Assembly (NCBI GenBank): GCA_003525045.1
Contig: DQGF01000535.1
Coordinates: 1-8,215, forward strand
Reading direction: 5' to 3'
Source: Pseudomonas sp.
GTDB taxonomy: Bacteria; Pseudomonadota; Gammaproteobacteria; Pseudomonadales; Pseudomonadaceae
Length of the DNA: 8,215 bases
Shown: positions 1 through 7,245 of the stretch, piece after piece
How positions within the stretch are numbered: position 1 is the stretch's first letter
How the letters are laid out: every line of letters starts with the position of its first letter
Made by a program: the position numbers and the translations under genes
The notes under the pieces: model-generated
Told to the model about the DNA's origin: nothing
Seen by the model: the letters and a program-made list of their open reading frames with translations, nothing else
The model's database searches: none

Positions 1-94
1 AGCGAGCTTGCTCGCGAAAAACGAGCAGACGACGCGTTTCGCCAGGATGTACGCGTCATCGTTGACGCCCATCGCGAGCAAGCTCGCTCCTACA
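1..94. repeat. REP doublet (REPIN), truncated by the left window edge
   Basis: Two REP palindromes face each other. The left copy, AGCGAGCTTGCTCGCGA at 1-17, is the exact reverse complement of 72-88, and the right copy continues outward as CTCCTAC to 94. Each arm folds by itself, with GCGAGC and GCTCGC around a TT loop. The core between the arms holds a second inverted repeat: GACGCGT at 31-37 against ACGCGTC at 51-57, extending to 10 bp with one mismatch (28-37 with 51-60). The left arm probably continues outside the window. REPINs of this kind are non-autonomous elements mobilised by RAYT transposases encoded elsewhere in the genome; none is encoded here. The element ends 19 bp beyond the fkpB stop codon. 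Confidence 0.88.
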
Positions 95-113
95 TAAAGC
101 CCGGTTGGGTCAG

Positions 114-566
114 TTACAGTGATTTAACGCAGATGATCTCGACGTCAAAGGTCAATGTCTTGCCGGCCAGCGGGTGATTGAAGTCGATGGTCACTTGCTC
201 GTCGTCGAATTCCTTCACCACGCCCGGCAGCTCAGTATTGGCCGCATCGTTGAAGATCACCAGCAAACCCGGTGACAGTTCCATGTCCTTGAACTGCGAG
301 CGCGGGATGATCTGTACGTTCTGCGGGTTGGGCTGGCCAAAAGCGTTTTCCGGCTGAATCGTCAGCGTACGCTTGTCACCAGCCTTGAAGCCGAACAACG
401 CTGCTTCGAAACCTGGCAACAGGCTGCCGTCGCCGACCTTGAAGGTCGCCGGGGCTTTGTCGAAGGTGCTGTCGACGGTGTCGCCATTCTCCAGGCGCAA
501 TGCAAAGTGCAAAGTGACTTCCGTGTTCTGGCGGATGCGTTGCTCAGCCAATACCTGTTCAGTCAT
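114..566 (-). CDS. fkpB: FKBP-type peptidyl-prolyl cis-trans isomerase, FkpB/SlpA family
   Basis: This 150-residue protein has the size of E. coli FkpB/SlpA (149 residues). It is a cytoplasmic prolyl cis-trans isomerase of the SlyD-like FKBP class. The N-terminal FKBP half carries the VGDGSLLPGFEAAL segment (about 44-57) and an insert-in-flap region at about 70-125. The chain closes with the family signature DFNHPLAG at 128-135 followed by a final beta strand. It has no His-rich metal-binding tail, which separates it from SlyD. There is no signal peptide. The ATG lies inside the last codons of lspA (8-bp overlap, ATGACTGA), and GGAG at 576-579 sits 9 nt upstream, so translation is probably coupled to lspA. 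It is the last gene of the string in this window; the usual next gene, ispH, would lie past the REPIN and the left edge. The cellular clients of this family are poorly defined. Confidence 0.95.
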   Translation of the reverse strand: MTEQVLAEQRIRQNTEVTLHFALRLENGDTVDSTFDKAPATFKVGDGSLLPGFEAALFGFKAGDKRTLTIQPENAFGQPNPQNVQIIPRSQFKDMELSPGLLVIFNDAANTELPGVVKEFDDEQVTIDFNHPLAGKTLTFDVEIICVKSL

Positions 567-1071
567 GAACGGCTTCTCCGGTCTTTTTGCTTTTGAACAT
601 ATCCAGCGCCAGCATCACGGCACCGACGGTAATTGCACTGTCGGCAAAGTTGAACGCCGGGAAATACCAGCGGTTCTGCCAATGCACCAGGATGAAATCG
701 ATCACATGGCCCAGGGCAATGCGGTCATACAGATTGCCTAGCGCGCCACCCAGCACCAGTGCCAGGGCGACAGCCAGCCAGGTTTCGTTGCGCCCCAGAC
801 GCTTGAGCCAGACCACCAGCACCGCACTGACCACCACGGCGATCAGGGCAAACAGCCAGCGCTGCCAGCCGGAGCTGTCGGCCAGGAAGCTGAACGCAGC
901 ACCGGTGTTGTAGGCCAGGGTCCAGCTGAAGTAATCGGGGATCACCACGATTTGCTGGTACATGCTCAGCGAGCCTTCGAAGTAGAACTTGCTGGCCTGG
1001 TCAATGACCAGGACCAGCAAACTCAACCAGAGCCAGCTCAGCCGTCCGAAACGGCCAGCGCCATTAGGCAT
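559..1071 (-). CDS. lspA: Lipoprotein signal peptidase (signal peptidase II)
   Basis: This is an inner-membrane aspartyl protease that removes the signal peptide of prolipoproteins after diacylglyceryl transfer by Lgt. The 170-residue length is normal for Pseudomonas. Four hydrophobic segments are visible at about 13-28, 70-90, 96-114 and 142-158. The catalytic aspartates are D125 in GHVID and D144 in NFADS. The other conserved blocks are intact: D24 in IDQASK, N55 in YNTGAAFSF, and GNLYDR at 112-117. The start overlaps the ileS stop by 8 bp (ATGCCTAA), with a GAGG Shine-Dalgarno at 1081-1084, 9 nt upstream and inside ileS. The stop overlaps the fkpB start by another 8 bp. Family members are the target of globomycin. 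No part looks degraded, and identification is secure. Confidence 0.98.
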   Translation of the reverse strand: MPNGAGRFGRLSWLWLSLLVLVIDQASKFYFEGSLSMYQQIVVIPDYFSWTLAYNTGAAFSFLADSSGWQRWLFALIAVVVSAVLVVWLKRLGRNETWLAVALALVLGGALGNLYDRIALGHVIDFILVHWQNRWYFPAFNFADSAITVGAVMLALDMFKSKKTGEAVHD

Positions 1072-3895
1072 AGTGACGAACCTCGCCGGCGCCGCTGATG
1101 TTGTCGACGCAACGACCGCAGATTTCCGGATGCTCCGGGTTCACGCCAACGTCTTCACGGCAGTGCCAGCAGCGGGCGCACTTGGCGTGGCTCGACTTGA
1201 CCACTTGCAGCTTCAATCCGCCGACTTCGGTGACTACCGCGTCCTCTGGTGCCTTAACAAAAGGCGCAACGGTAGCGGTCGAGGTGATCAGCACAAAGCG
1301 CAGTTCGTTGCTCAGCTTGGCCAGGTCGGCGCTCAGCGCCTCTTCGGCGAACAGCGTCACTTCGGCCTGCAGGTTGCCACCGACGGCCTTGGCCGCGCGC
1401 TGGATTTCCATTTCCTTGTTGACCGCGACCTTCACCGCCATGATCCGCTCCCAGTAGGCGCGGTCCAGCTCGACGCCTTCCGGCAGTTCGGTCAGGCCTT
1501 CGTACCAGGTGTTGAGCATCACGGACTCGTTGCGCTCGCCCGGCAGGTATTGCCACAGTTCATCAGCGGTGAACGCGAGGATCGGCGCGATCCAGCGCAC
1601 CAGCGCCTCGGAGATGTGATACAGCGCGGTTTGCGCCGAGCGACGGGCCTTGCTGTTGGCGCCAGTGGTGTACTGGCGGTCCTTGATGATGTCCAGGTAG
1701 AAGCCGCCCAGCTCCTGCACGCAGAAGTTGTGGATCTTCGAGTAAACGTTCCAGAAGCGGTATTCGCCGTAGTGTTCTTGCAGCTCGCGTTGCAGCAGCA
1801 GGGTGCGGTCCACGGCCCAACGGTCCAACGCCAGCATTTCTTCAGCCGGCAGGATGTCGGTGGCCGGGTTAAAACCGGTCAGGTTGGAAAGCAGGAAACG
1901 CGCGGTGTTACGGATCCGCCGATAGGCGTCCGCACTGCGTTGCAGGATCTGCTCGGACACCGCCATTTCGCCCGAGTAATCGGTCGAGGCAACCCACAGA
2001 CGCATGATGTCGGCGCCCAGGGTGTCGTTGACCTTTTGCGGCGCGATCACGTTGCCCAAGGATTTGGACATCTTGCGGCCGGACTCATCGACGGTGAAGC
2101 CGTGAGTCAGCAGCTCGCGGTAAGGCGCGTGGTTGTCGATGGCGCAACCGGTCAGCAGCGACGAATGGAACCAGCCACGGTGTTGATCGGAGCCTTCCAG
2201 GTACAGGTCGGCGCGTGGACCGCTCTCGTGGCCCATTGGATGCGAACCGCGCAGGACGTGCCAGTGCGTGGTGCCCGAATCGAACCAGACGTCCAGGGTG
2301 TCGCTGATCTTGTCGTATTGCGGCGCTTCATCACCGAGCAACTCGGCGGCGTCCATCTTGAACCAGGCTTCGATGCCTTCGACTTCGACGCGCTTGGCGA
2401 CTTCTTCCATCAATTCTGCGGTGCGTGGATGCAGCTCGCCGCTTTCCTTGTTCAGGAAGAACGGGATCGGTACGCCCCAGTTGCGCTGCCGGGAAATGCA
2501 CCAGTCCGGACGGTTGGCGATCATCGAGTGCAGGCGCGCCTGGCCCCAGGCTGGAACGAACTTGGTCTCTTCGATGGCTTTGATTGCCCGCTTGCGCAGG
2601 GTTTCGCCGGTTGCAGGCTCTTTGTCCATGCCGATGAACCACTGCGCGGTGGCGCGGTAGATCAGCGGGGTCTTGTGACGCCAGCAGTGCATGTAGCTGT
2701 GTTCGATGGTTTCGGTGTGCAGCAGCGCGCCGACATCCGACAGCTTTTCTACGATGGCCGGGTTGGCCTTCCAGATGAATTGGCCACCGAAGAACTCCAG
2801 CGACGTCGCGTAAACGCCGTTGCTCTGAACCGGGTTGAGGATGTCGTCGTTGACCATGCCGTACTTCTTGCAGGTCACGAAGTCGTCCACACCGTAGGCA
2901 GGCGAGGAGTGAACCACACCGGTGCCAGCGCCCAGCTCAACGTACTCGGCCAGGTAAACCGGCGACAGGCGATCGTAGAACGGGTGACGGAAGTTGATCA
3001 GTTCCAGCTCTTTACCGGTGGTGGTCGCGATGACCGAGCCTTCCAGCTTGTAGCGCGCCAGGCACGATTCGACCAGCTCTTCAGCCAGCACCAGCAACTT
3101 GTCGCCGACGTCGACCAGTGCGTAATTGAATTCCGGGTGAACGTTCAGCGCCTGGTTGGCCGGGATGGTCCACGGGGTGGTGGTCCAGATCACGATCGAA
3201 GCCGGTTTACCCAGCGACGGCAGTCCGAAAGCGGCAGCCAGCTTGGCTTCGTCGGCAATCGGGAAGGCTACGTCGATGGTCGAGGACTTTTTATTCTCGT
3301 ACTCGACTTCCGCTTCAGCCAGGGCCGAACCGCAGTCGAAGCACCAGTTCACGGGCTTCAAGCCCTTGAACACGAAACCGCCCTTGACGATTTCGGCCAG
3401 GGCACGGATTTCACCAGCCTCGTTCTTGAAGTCCATGGTCTTGTACGGGTTGGCGAAGTCGCCCAACACGCCCAGACGGATGAATTCGGATTTCTGGCCT
3501 TCGATTTGCTCGGTGGCGTAGGCACGGCACAGTTCGCGGGTTTTGTCCGCGCCCAGGTTCTTGCCGTGGGTCACCTCGACTTTGTGCTCGATCGGCAGAC
3601 CGTGGCAGTCCCAGCCCGGAACATAAGGCGCGTCGAAACCCGACAGGGTTTTCGAGCGGATGATCATGTCCTTGAGAATCTTGTTCAGCGCATGACCGAT
3701 GTGAATCGTGCCGTTGGCGTACGGAGGACCGTCGTGCAGGACGAACTTCGGACGATCCTTGCCAATCTCGCGCAACTTACCGTACAGGCCAATGCTGTCC
3801 CAGCGCTGCAGAATCTGCGGTTCGCGCTGAGGCAGGCCGGCCTTCATAGGGAAGGCGGTGTCCGGAAGGTTTAGCGTGGCTTTATAGTCGGTCAT
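1064..3895 (-). CDS. ileS: Isoleucyl-tRNA synthetase, class Ia (housekeeping IleS1 type)
   Basis: The 943-residue cytoplasmic enzyme activates isoleucine with ATP and charges tRNA-Ile. The class I signatures are both canonical: HIGH at 65-68 in the block [12 protein letters not shown], and KMSKS at 608-612. The CP1 editing domain, which hydrolyses Val-tRNA-Ile, shows the Thr-rich [14 protein letters not shown] block at 237-250 and [16 protein letters not shown] at 324-339, with the conserved aspartate near 338. Also visible are WDCHGLPIE (95-103), [11 protein letters not shown] (466-476), DVWFDSG (535-541) and DQHRGW (570-575). The C-terminal zinc knuckle has Cys906, Cys909, Cys926 and Cys929. 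Length and the zinc site match the mupirocin-sensitive bacterial type rather than the eukaryote-like IleS2 resistance enzyme. The ATG directly follows the ribF TAA with no gap; its Shine-Dalgarno (GAAGAG, 3902-3907) is weak, so coupling to ribF translation is likely. Confidence 0.99.
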   Translation of the reverse strand: MTDYKATLNLPDTAFPMKAGLPQREPQILQRWDSIGLYGKLREIGKDRPKFVLHDGPPYANGTIHIGHALNKILKDMIIRSKTLSGFDAPYVPGWDCHGLPIEHKVEVTHGKNLGADKTRELCRAYATEQIEGQKSEFIRLGVLGDFANPYKTMDFKNEAGEIRALAEIVKGGFVFKGLKPVNWCFDCGSALAEAEVEYENKKSSTIDVAFPIADEAKLAAAFGLPSLGKPASIVIWTTTPWTIPANQALNVHPEFNYALVDVGDKLLVLAEELVESCLARYKLEGSVIATTTGKELELINFRHPFYDRLSPVYLAEYVELGAGTGVVHSSPAYGVDDFVTCKKYGMVNDDILNPVQSNGVYATSLEFFGGQFIWKANPAIVEKLSDVGALLHTETIEHSYMHCWRHKTPLIYRATAQWFIGMDKEPATGETLRKRAIKAIEETKFVPAWGQARLHSMIANRPDWCISRQRNWGVPIPFFLNKESGELHPRTAELMEEVAKRVEVEGIEAWFKMDAAELLGDEAPQYDKISDTLDVWFDSGTTHWHVLRGSHPMGHESGPRADLYLEGSDQHRGWFHSSLLTGCAIDNHAPYRELLTHGFTVDESGRKMSKSLGNVIAPQKVNDTLGADIMRLWVASTDYSGEMAVSEQILQRSADAYRRIRNTARFLLSNLTGFNPATDILPAEEMLALDRWAVDRTLLLQRELQEHYGEYRFWNVYSKIHNFCVQELGGFYLDIIKDRQYTTGANSKARRSAQTALYHISEALVRWIAPILAFTADELWQYLPGERNESVMLNTWYEGLTELPEGVELDRAYWERIMAVKVAVNKEMEIQRAAKAVGGNLQAEVTLFAEEALSADLAKLSNELRFVLITSTATVAPFVKAPEDAVVTEVGGLKLQVVKSSHAKCARCWHCREDVGVNPEHPEICGRCVDNISGAGEVRHYA

Positions 3896-4846
3896 TTAAG
3901 GCTCTTCATTAGCGATTGGCGCTAGGTGCGACAGGGCACGGGCGGCGGCAACATCCGCATTGATCGCCGTCTTAAGCGCCTCCAGAGAGGCGAAACGCTG
4001 CTCTTCACGCAGCTTGTGGTGGAAAACCACCGTCAAACGCCGGTCATACAGATCGCCGGCAAAATCTAAAAGGTGCACTTCCAGGTGGGCTTTGCCATCA
4101 CCCTGGACCGTTGGCCGCACGCCAATATTGGCGACGCCCGGCCAGGTCTTGCCGTCGATGTCGACATTGACCAGGTAAACCCCGGTCAGCGGCACGCGAC
4201 GGCGCTTGAGTTGTATGTTGGCCGTGGGCGTACCCAGTTGGCGGGCCAGTTTCTGGCCATGCAGCACCCGTCCGGCAATGCGGAACGGACGACCCAGCAA
4301 CCGCTCGGCCAAGACAAAATCGGCAGCGGCCAGGGCATTGCGGACCTGGGTGCTGCTGACGCGTATCCCGTCCAGTTCGACAGTCTGCGCCGCTTCGACA
4401 GTAAAGCCCTGCAGGACGCCGGCCTGCTGCAGGAAATCGAAATCCCCTACCCGGTCACAGCCGAACCGGAAGTCATCACCGACCTCCAGATGCTGGACAC
4501 CGAGACCGTCCACCAGAATGGTATCGACGAATTCGCTGGCGCTGAGCTTGCTCAGGCGCTGGTTGAAAGCCAGGCACAAAACCCGGTCGACGCCTTCGAG
4601 GGCCAGCAGCTGCAATTTGTCTCGCAAGCGGGCCAGACGGGCTGGAGCCGTGTCCGGGGCGAAAAATTCTCGCGGCTGCGGCTCGAAAATCACCACGCAG
4701 CTGGGCACGCCCAACTCGAGCGCACGCTCACGCAGCCTCGCCAGGATTGCCTGGTGACCACGGTGAACACCGTCAAAGTTGCCAATAGTGGCGACACAGC
4801 CCCGATGCTGGGGGCGCAGATTGTGGAGGCCTCGAACCAGCTGCAT
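3896..4846 (-). CDS. ribF: Bifunctional riboflavin kinase / FMN adenylyltransferase (FAD synthetase)
   Basis: RibF phosphorylates riboflavin to FMN and then adenylates it to FAD in the cytoplasm. The 316-residue reading has an N-terminal nucleotidyltransferase domain with IGNFDGVHRGH at 21-31, GDDFRFG at 123-129 and SSTQVR at 164-169. The C-terminal flavokinase domain carries GTPTAN at 205-210 and GVANIGVRPT at 237-246. The frame stays open to an ATG at 4921, adding 25 residues, but I chose the ATG at 4846. It gives the family N-terminus (MQLVRGLHNLRP), it has an AAGAAG Shine-Dalgarno 6 nt upstream (4853-4858), and a perfect -10 box at 4875-4880 would place transcription initiation downstream of the longer start. 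An ATG at 4864 is in frame but has no Shine-Dalgarno and lies almost at the predicted transcript start. The stop codon touches the ileS ATG. Confidence 0.96.
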   Translation of the reverse strand: MQLVRGLHNLRPQHRGCVATIGNFDGVHRGHQAILARLRERALELGVPSCVVIFEPQPREFFAPDTAPARLARLRDKLQLLALEGVDRVLCLAFNQRLSKLSASEFVDTILVDGLGVQHLEVGDDFRFGCDRVGDFDFLQQAGVLQGFTVEAAQTVELDGIRVSSTQVRNALAAADFVLAERLLGRPFRIAGRVLHGQKLARQLGTPTANIQLKRRRVPLTGVYLVNVDIDGKTWPGVANIGVRPTVQGDGKAHLEVHLLDFAGDLYDRRLTVVFHHKLREEQRFASLEALKTAINADVAAARALSHLAPIANEEP

Positions 4847-4852
4847 AACGCG

Positions 4853-4858
4853 CTTCTT
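4853..4858 (-). promoter_or_regulatory. ribF ribosome binding site (decides the start)
   Basis: On the minus strand AAGAAG lies 6 nt before the ATG at 4846. The other in-frame ATG codons, at 4864 and 4921, lack a purine-rich site at a suitable distance, which favours the 316-residue RibF. Confidence 0.6.
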
Positions 4859-4874
4859 GCTCATAAAGTGGTCG

Positions 4875-4880
4875 ATTATA
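4875..4880 (-). promoter_or_regulatory. Probable -10 box of the ribF-ileS-lspA-fkpB promoter
   Basis: The minus strand reads TATAAT, a perfect sigma-70 -10 hexamer, 28 nt upstream of the chosen ribF ATG. Initiation would fall near 4868, giving a leader of about 22 nt. No good -35 hexamer lies at 16-18 bp; the best similar sequence, TTGCCT, is 22 bp upstream and too far. The promoter is therefore weak, activator-dependent or not used, and read-through from murJ may also feed the operon. Confidence 0.5.
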
Positions 4881-4927
4881 ACCACACCCGGCGGCCGACG
4901 ACAGGCAACACCGTAACCCAAAGTGAT

Positions 4928-4951
4928 CGAGCCGACAAAACCGTCGGCCCG
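4928..4951 (-). other. Hairpin in the murJ-ribF gap, possible weak terminator or attenuator
   Basis: On the minus strand CGGGCCGAC pairs with GTCGGCTCG around a GGTTTT loop, a 9-bp stem including one G-U pair. It starts 25 nt past the murJ stop and lies before the ribF -10 box. No T-run follows (next bases ATCACTTT), so it does not look like a standard intrinsic terminator. Confidence 0.4.
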
Positions 4952-4976
4952 CCCGTGTTTGTAGAGGCTGTGGACA

Positions 4977-6515
4977 TTAGCTCAGCGCCTTGCGATTGAA
5001 GTCGCGCAAACGGAAGCCCATCAACAGCAACATGCCGAAATACGCCACCACACCAGCTGCCACCAGCGCGCCAAGACGCAGGAATCGTTCGAGCATGTGC
5101 CCCTGATCCCAGGCCGGCATGAAATGCATCGCGCCCAGCAAGACTGCGGACATTACCAGCACCGCCACCACCAGTTTAACCCCAAACTTCGCCCAGCCAG
5201 GCTGCGGCTGGTACATCTGCTGCTTGCGCAGTTGATAAAACAGCAGGCCGGCGTTGAGGCAGGCCCCGGCGCTGATGGCCAGGGCCAGGCCGGCGTGGGC
5301 CAGCGGACCGATCAGCACCAGGTTGAACAACTGGGTGCAGACCAGCGTGAAAATCGCGATTTTTACCGGGGTACGGATGTTTTGTTGCGCATAAAAGCCC
5401 GGCGCCAACACTTTGATCACGATAATCCCGAGCAGACCGACCGAATAGGCGACCAGTGCACGCTGCGTCATGGCAGCATCAAACGCACTGAACTGGCCGT
5501 ACTGGAACAGCGAAACCGTCAGCGGCTCGGCCAGGATTCCCAGCGCCAGCGAGCACGGCAACACCAGTATGAAGCACAGGCGCAAGCCCCAATCGAGGAT
5601 TCGCGAGTACTCCTGGCGATCCTTGCCGGCGTAGGACTTGGCCAGGGTCGGCAGCAAAATCGTGCCCAGGGCCACGCCCAGCACCCCGGACGGCAACTCC
5701 ATCAAACGGTCGGCGTAATACATCCAGGACACGGAACCGGCGACCAGAAAGGAGGCGAAGATAGTGTTGATGATCAGCGAAATCTGGCTGACCGAAACGC
5801 CGAGAATCGCCGGTGCCATCTGCTTCAGGACGCGCCAGACCCCGCTGTCGCGCAGGTTCAGGCGCGGCAACACCAGCATGCCGATCTTTTTCAGGTGCGG
5901 CAGTTGATAGAGCAGTTGCGCCAGGCCACCGACCAGAACCGCCCAGCCCAGGGCCATGACCGGCGGATCGAAGTATGGCGTCAGGAACACCGCAAAGATG
6001 ATCATGCTGACGTTGAGCAGCGTCGGCACGAAGGCCGGCACCGAGAAGCGGTTATACGTATTGAGGATCGCGCCGGCCAATGAAGACAGGGAGATCAGCA
6101 ATATATACGGGAACGTCACCCGCAGCAGGCTTACGGTCAGCTCGAACTTTTCCGGGGTGTCGGTGAAACCCGGCGCAGTCGCCCAGATCACCCAAGGCGC
6201 AGCAATCATGCCGAGCACGGTGACCAGCGCCAGCACCAGGGTCAGCAGTCCGCAGACGTAGGCGATAAAGGTTCGCGTCGCCTCCTCGCCCTGCTGGTTT
6301 TTGTATTCGGCAAGAATTGGCACAAATGCCTGGGAAAACGCTCCCTCGGCGAAGATGCGCCGTAGCAGGTTGGGCAATTTGAAGGCGATAAAGAAGGCGT
6401 CGGTCGCCATCCCCGCACCAAATGCCCGTGCGATAAGCGTGTCCCGGACGAACCCCAGAACCCTGGAAAGCATCGTGATAGAGCTGACGGCGGCCAACGA
6501 TTTGAGCAGATTCAT
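4977..6515 (-). CDS. murJ: Lipid II flippase MurJ (MviN), MOP superfamily
   Basis: MurJ moves lipid-linked peptidoglycan precursor (lipid II) across the inner membrane. The 512-residue length is the family norm, and the chain is a run of hydrophobic segments consistent with the usual 14 membrane helices, for example about 85-110, 132-152, 160-180, 235-258, 352-372, 385-405, 445-465 and 482-502. The polar residues known to matter in E. coli MurJ are present at the same positions: Arg18, Arg24, Asp39, Lys46, Arg52, Arg270 and Glu273. Signature blocks include [20 protein letters not shown] (45-64) and [14 protein letters not shown] (243-256). The frame is open to 6662, but [12 protein letters not shown] is the invariant family N-terminus, so the ATG at 6515 is used. 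No clear Shine-Dalgarno precedes it. It is divergent from rpsT and lies upstream of ribF on the same strand, separated by 130 bp. Confidence 0.97.
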   Translation of the reverse strand: MNLLKSLAAVSSITMLSRVLGFVRDTLIARAFGAGMATDAFFIAFKLPNLLRRIFAEGAFSQAFVPILAEYKNQQGEEATRTFIAYVCGLLTLVLALVTVLGMIAAPWVIWATAPGFTDTPEKFELTVSLLRVTFPYILLISLSSLAGAILNTYNRFSVPAFVPTLLNVSMIIFAVFLTPYFDPPVMALGWAVLVGGLAQLLYQLPHLKKIGMLVLPRLNLRDSGVWRVLKQMAPAILGVSVSQISLIINTIFASFLVAGSVSWMYYADRLMELPSGVLGVALGTILLPTLAKSYAGKDRQEYSRILDWGLRLCFILVLPCSLALGILAEPLTVSLFQYGQFSAFDAAMTQRALVAYSVGLLGIIVIKVLAPGFYAQQNIRTPVKIAIFTLVCTQLFNLVLIGPLAHAGLALAISAGACLNAGLLFYQLRKQQMYQPQPGWAKFGVKLVVAVLVMSAVLLGAMHFMPAWDQGHMLERFLRLGALVAAGVVAYFGMLLLMGFRLRDFNRKALS

Positions 6516-6648
6516 TGAAAGAGTTTGTGCCTGTCGATAAACAGCAGGCGAACAACGCGCCCACTTATGCGATACTCTGCGCCGCAACAGCACAGAGCCA
6601 AAGCTCGCGAGTTTACAGGTCAAGCGCCGGAAATAAATATCCCGCCTC

Positions 6649-6679
6649 TTTATACCTACCACTTAGCGGAACGTCTCAA
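6649..6679 (-). promoter_or_regulatory. Candidate murJ promoter
   Basis: On the minus strand TTGAGA (6674-6679) and TATAAA (6649-6654) each match five of six consensus bases but are 19 bp apart, longer than optimal. Initiation near 6642 would give a leader of about 127 nt before the murJ ATG. I see no better pair closer to murJ. This is tentative. Confidence 0.3.
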
Positions 6680-6685
6680 CCGCCC

Positions 6686-6714
6686 TTGACAAGACATCAA
6701 CTCATCGGCATGAT
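6686..6714 (+). promoter_or_regulatory. rpsT sigma-70 promoter
   Basis: A perfect TTGACA -35 box (6686-6691) is followed after 17 bp by CATGAT (6709-6714), which matches four of six -10 bases. The next bases, TCGCGGCC, form a GC-rich discriminator like those of stringently controlled ribosomal promoters. Initiation near 6721 leaves a leader of roughly 47 nt before the GTG start. Confidence 0.75.
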
Positions 6715-6754
6715 TCGCGGCCTATTTTGTTTGCTATTTCCTAAAAAGTCTTTC

Positions 6755-6760
6755 GAGGAG
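6755..6760 (+). promoter_or_regulatory. rpsT ribosome binding site
   Basis: GAGGAG lies 7 nt before the GTG at 6768. It is a strong site at ideal spacing and fixes the non-ATG start of S20. Confidence 0.85.
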
Positions 6761-6767
6761 CTCGACG

Positions 6768-7046
6768 GTGGCCAACACACCTTCCGCCAAAAAACGTGCA
6801 AAACAGGCTGAGAAGCGTCGCAGCCACAACGCCAGCCTGCGTTCCATGGTTCGTACCTACATCAAGAATGTAGTTAAAGCCATTGACGCAAAAGACGCTG
6901 AAAAAGCTCAAGCTGCTTACGTTCTGGCTGTGCCAGTTATCGACCGTATGGCCGATAAAGGCATCATCCACAAGAACAAAGCTGCTCGCCATAAGAGCCG
7001 CCTGAATGGCCACGTCAAGGCCCTGAACGTTGCCGCTGCTGCTTAA
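6768..7046 (+). CDS. rpsT: 30S ribosomal protein S20
   Basis: The 92-residue, strongly basic protein binds 16S rRNA early in 30S assembly. The N-terminus [20 protein letters not shown] and the run of Lys/Arg/Ala-rich helices are characteristic of bacterial S20, as is the segment [15 protein letters not shown] (64-78). The start is GTG; it is supported by the GAGGAG site upstream and by the expected [10 protein letters not shown] beginning. Codon choice is the biased kind seen in highly expressed genes (AAA/AAG, GCT and CGT frequent). The gene is a single-gene transcription unit with its own promoter and a strong terminator 14 nt past the stop. In E. coli S20 represses its own translation from a UUG start; whether the GTG here serves the same control is inference. 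Confidence 0.99.
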   Translation: MANTPSAKKRAKQAEKRRSHNASLRSMVRTYIKNVVKAIDAKDAEKAQAAYVLAVPVIDRMADKGIIHKNKAARHKSRLNGHVKALNVAAAA

Positions 7047-7060
7047 GCGACGCGCTCGTT

Positions 7061-7088
7061 AAAAAACCGACCTTAGGGTCGGTTTTTT
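7061..7088. terminator. Bidirectional intrinsic terminator between rpsT and creA
   Basis: AAAAAACCGACC (7061-7072) and GGTCGGTTTTTT (7077-7088) are perfect complements around the loop TTAG. The six-base T-run follows the GC stem on both strands, so it can end rpsT on the plus strand and the convergent proB-creA transcript on the minus strand. Confidence 0.93.
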
Positions 7089-7139
7089 ATTGCCTGCGAT
7101 TTGGGCTTATTTCATCGCAAACTGCATCGCTTGACCTGA

Positions 7140-7236
7140 CGCCTTCGCGGGCAAGCCTCGCTCCTACAGGTTCGGATTGACCTCGCATTGTGCGAACGAC
7201 TCAATTCTGTAGGAGCGAGGCTTGCCCGCGAAGGCG
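7140..7236. repeat. REP doublet (REPIN), intact
   Basis: A 30-bp inverted repeat with no mismatch (7140-7169 against 7207-7236) flanks a 37-bp spacer. Read outward, each arm runs CTGTAGGAGCGAGGCTTGCC and then CGCGAAGGCG. Each arm can fold alone as GCG(A)GGC-TT-GCCCGC with one bulged A. The shared GTAGGAGCGAG start shows kinship with the element at 1-94, but the palindrome differs (GGCTTGCCCGCG against GCTTGCTCGCGA), so they are two subtypes. The spacer holds minor self-complementary pieces (GTTCG 7170-7174 with CGAAC 7193-7197). No transposase is encoded in the window. The element lies between the terminator and the creA stop, 9 bp from the latter. Confidence 0.93.
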
Positions 7237-7245
7237 ATCTTCAGA

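Noticed and set aside
989..3874. A 961-codon open frame on the plus strand opposite ileS
   Set aside because: Its codons pair exactly with ileS codons in reverse, so stops could arise only where ileS uses TTA, CTA or TCA, which GC-rich Pseudomonas genes avoid. The protein resembles no family and ileS is intact, so this is a shadow frame.
1064..3895. Possibility that this is a mupirocin-resistance IleRS (IleS2)
   Set aside because: The length, canonical HIGH and KMSKS, C-terminal Cys4 zinc site and operon position with lspA are those of the housekeeping IleS1.
4073..4999. A 308-codon plus-strand open frame opposite ribF
   Set aside because: It has the same codon-aligned antisense relation to ribF as the frame opposite ileS and no recognisable domain; shadow of ribF.
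5097..6083. A 328-codon plus-strand open frame rich in Gln, Arg and His opposite murJ
   Set aside because: It is codon-aligned antisense to murJ; the Gln/His richness is the complement of Leu/Val codons (CTG, GTG) in membrane helices, not a real low-complexity protein.
6516..6662. N-terminal extension of murJ by 49 residues
   Set aside because: The extension is basic, lacks family similarity and precedes the invariant [12 protein letters not shown] start; part of it overlaps the candidate promoter.
6741..7013. A 90-codon minus-strand open frame opposite rpsT
   Set aside because: It lies antisense to an unmistakable S20 gene and shows no family features.
7095..7119. Small inverted repeat TGCGAT / ATCGCA after the rpsT terminator
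   Set aside because: Only 6 bp with a 13-nt loop in a short gap; within chance expectation and with no supporting context.
7089..7245. Search for a CRISPR array, tRNA, small RNA gene or attachment site in the rpsT-creA gap
   Set aside because: Apart from the terminator and REPIN, nothing is present: no direct repeat series, no cloverleaf and no integrase nearby.
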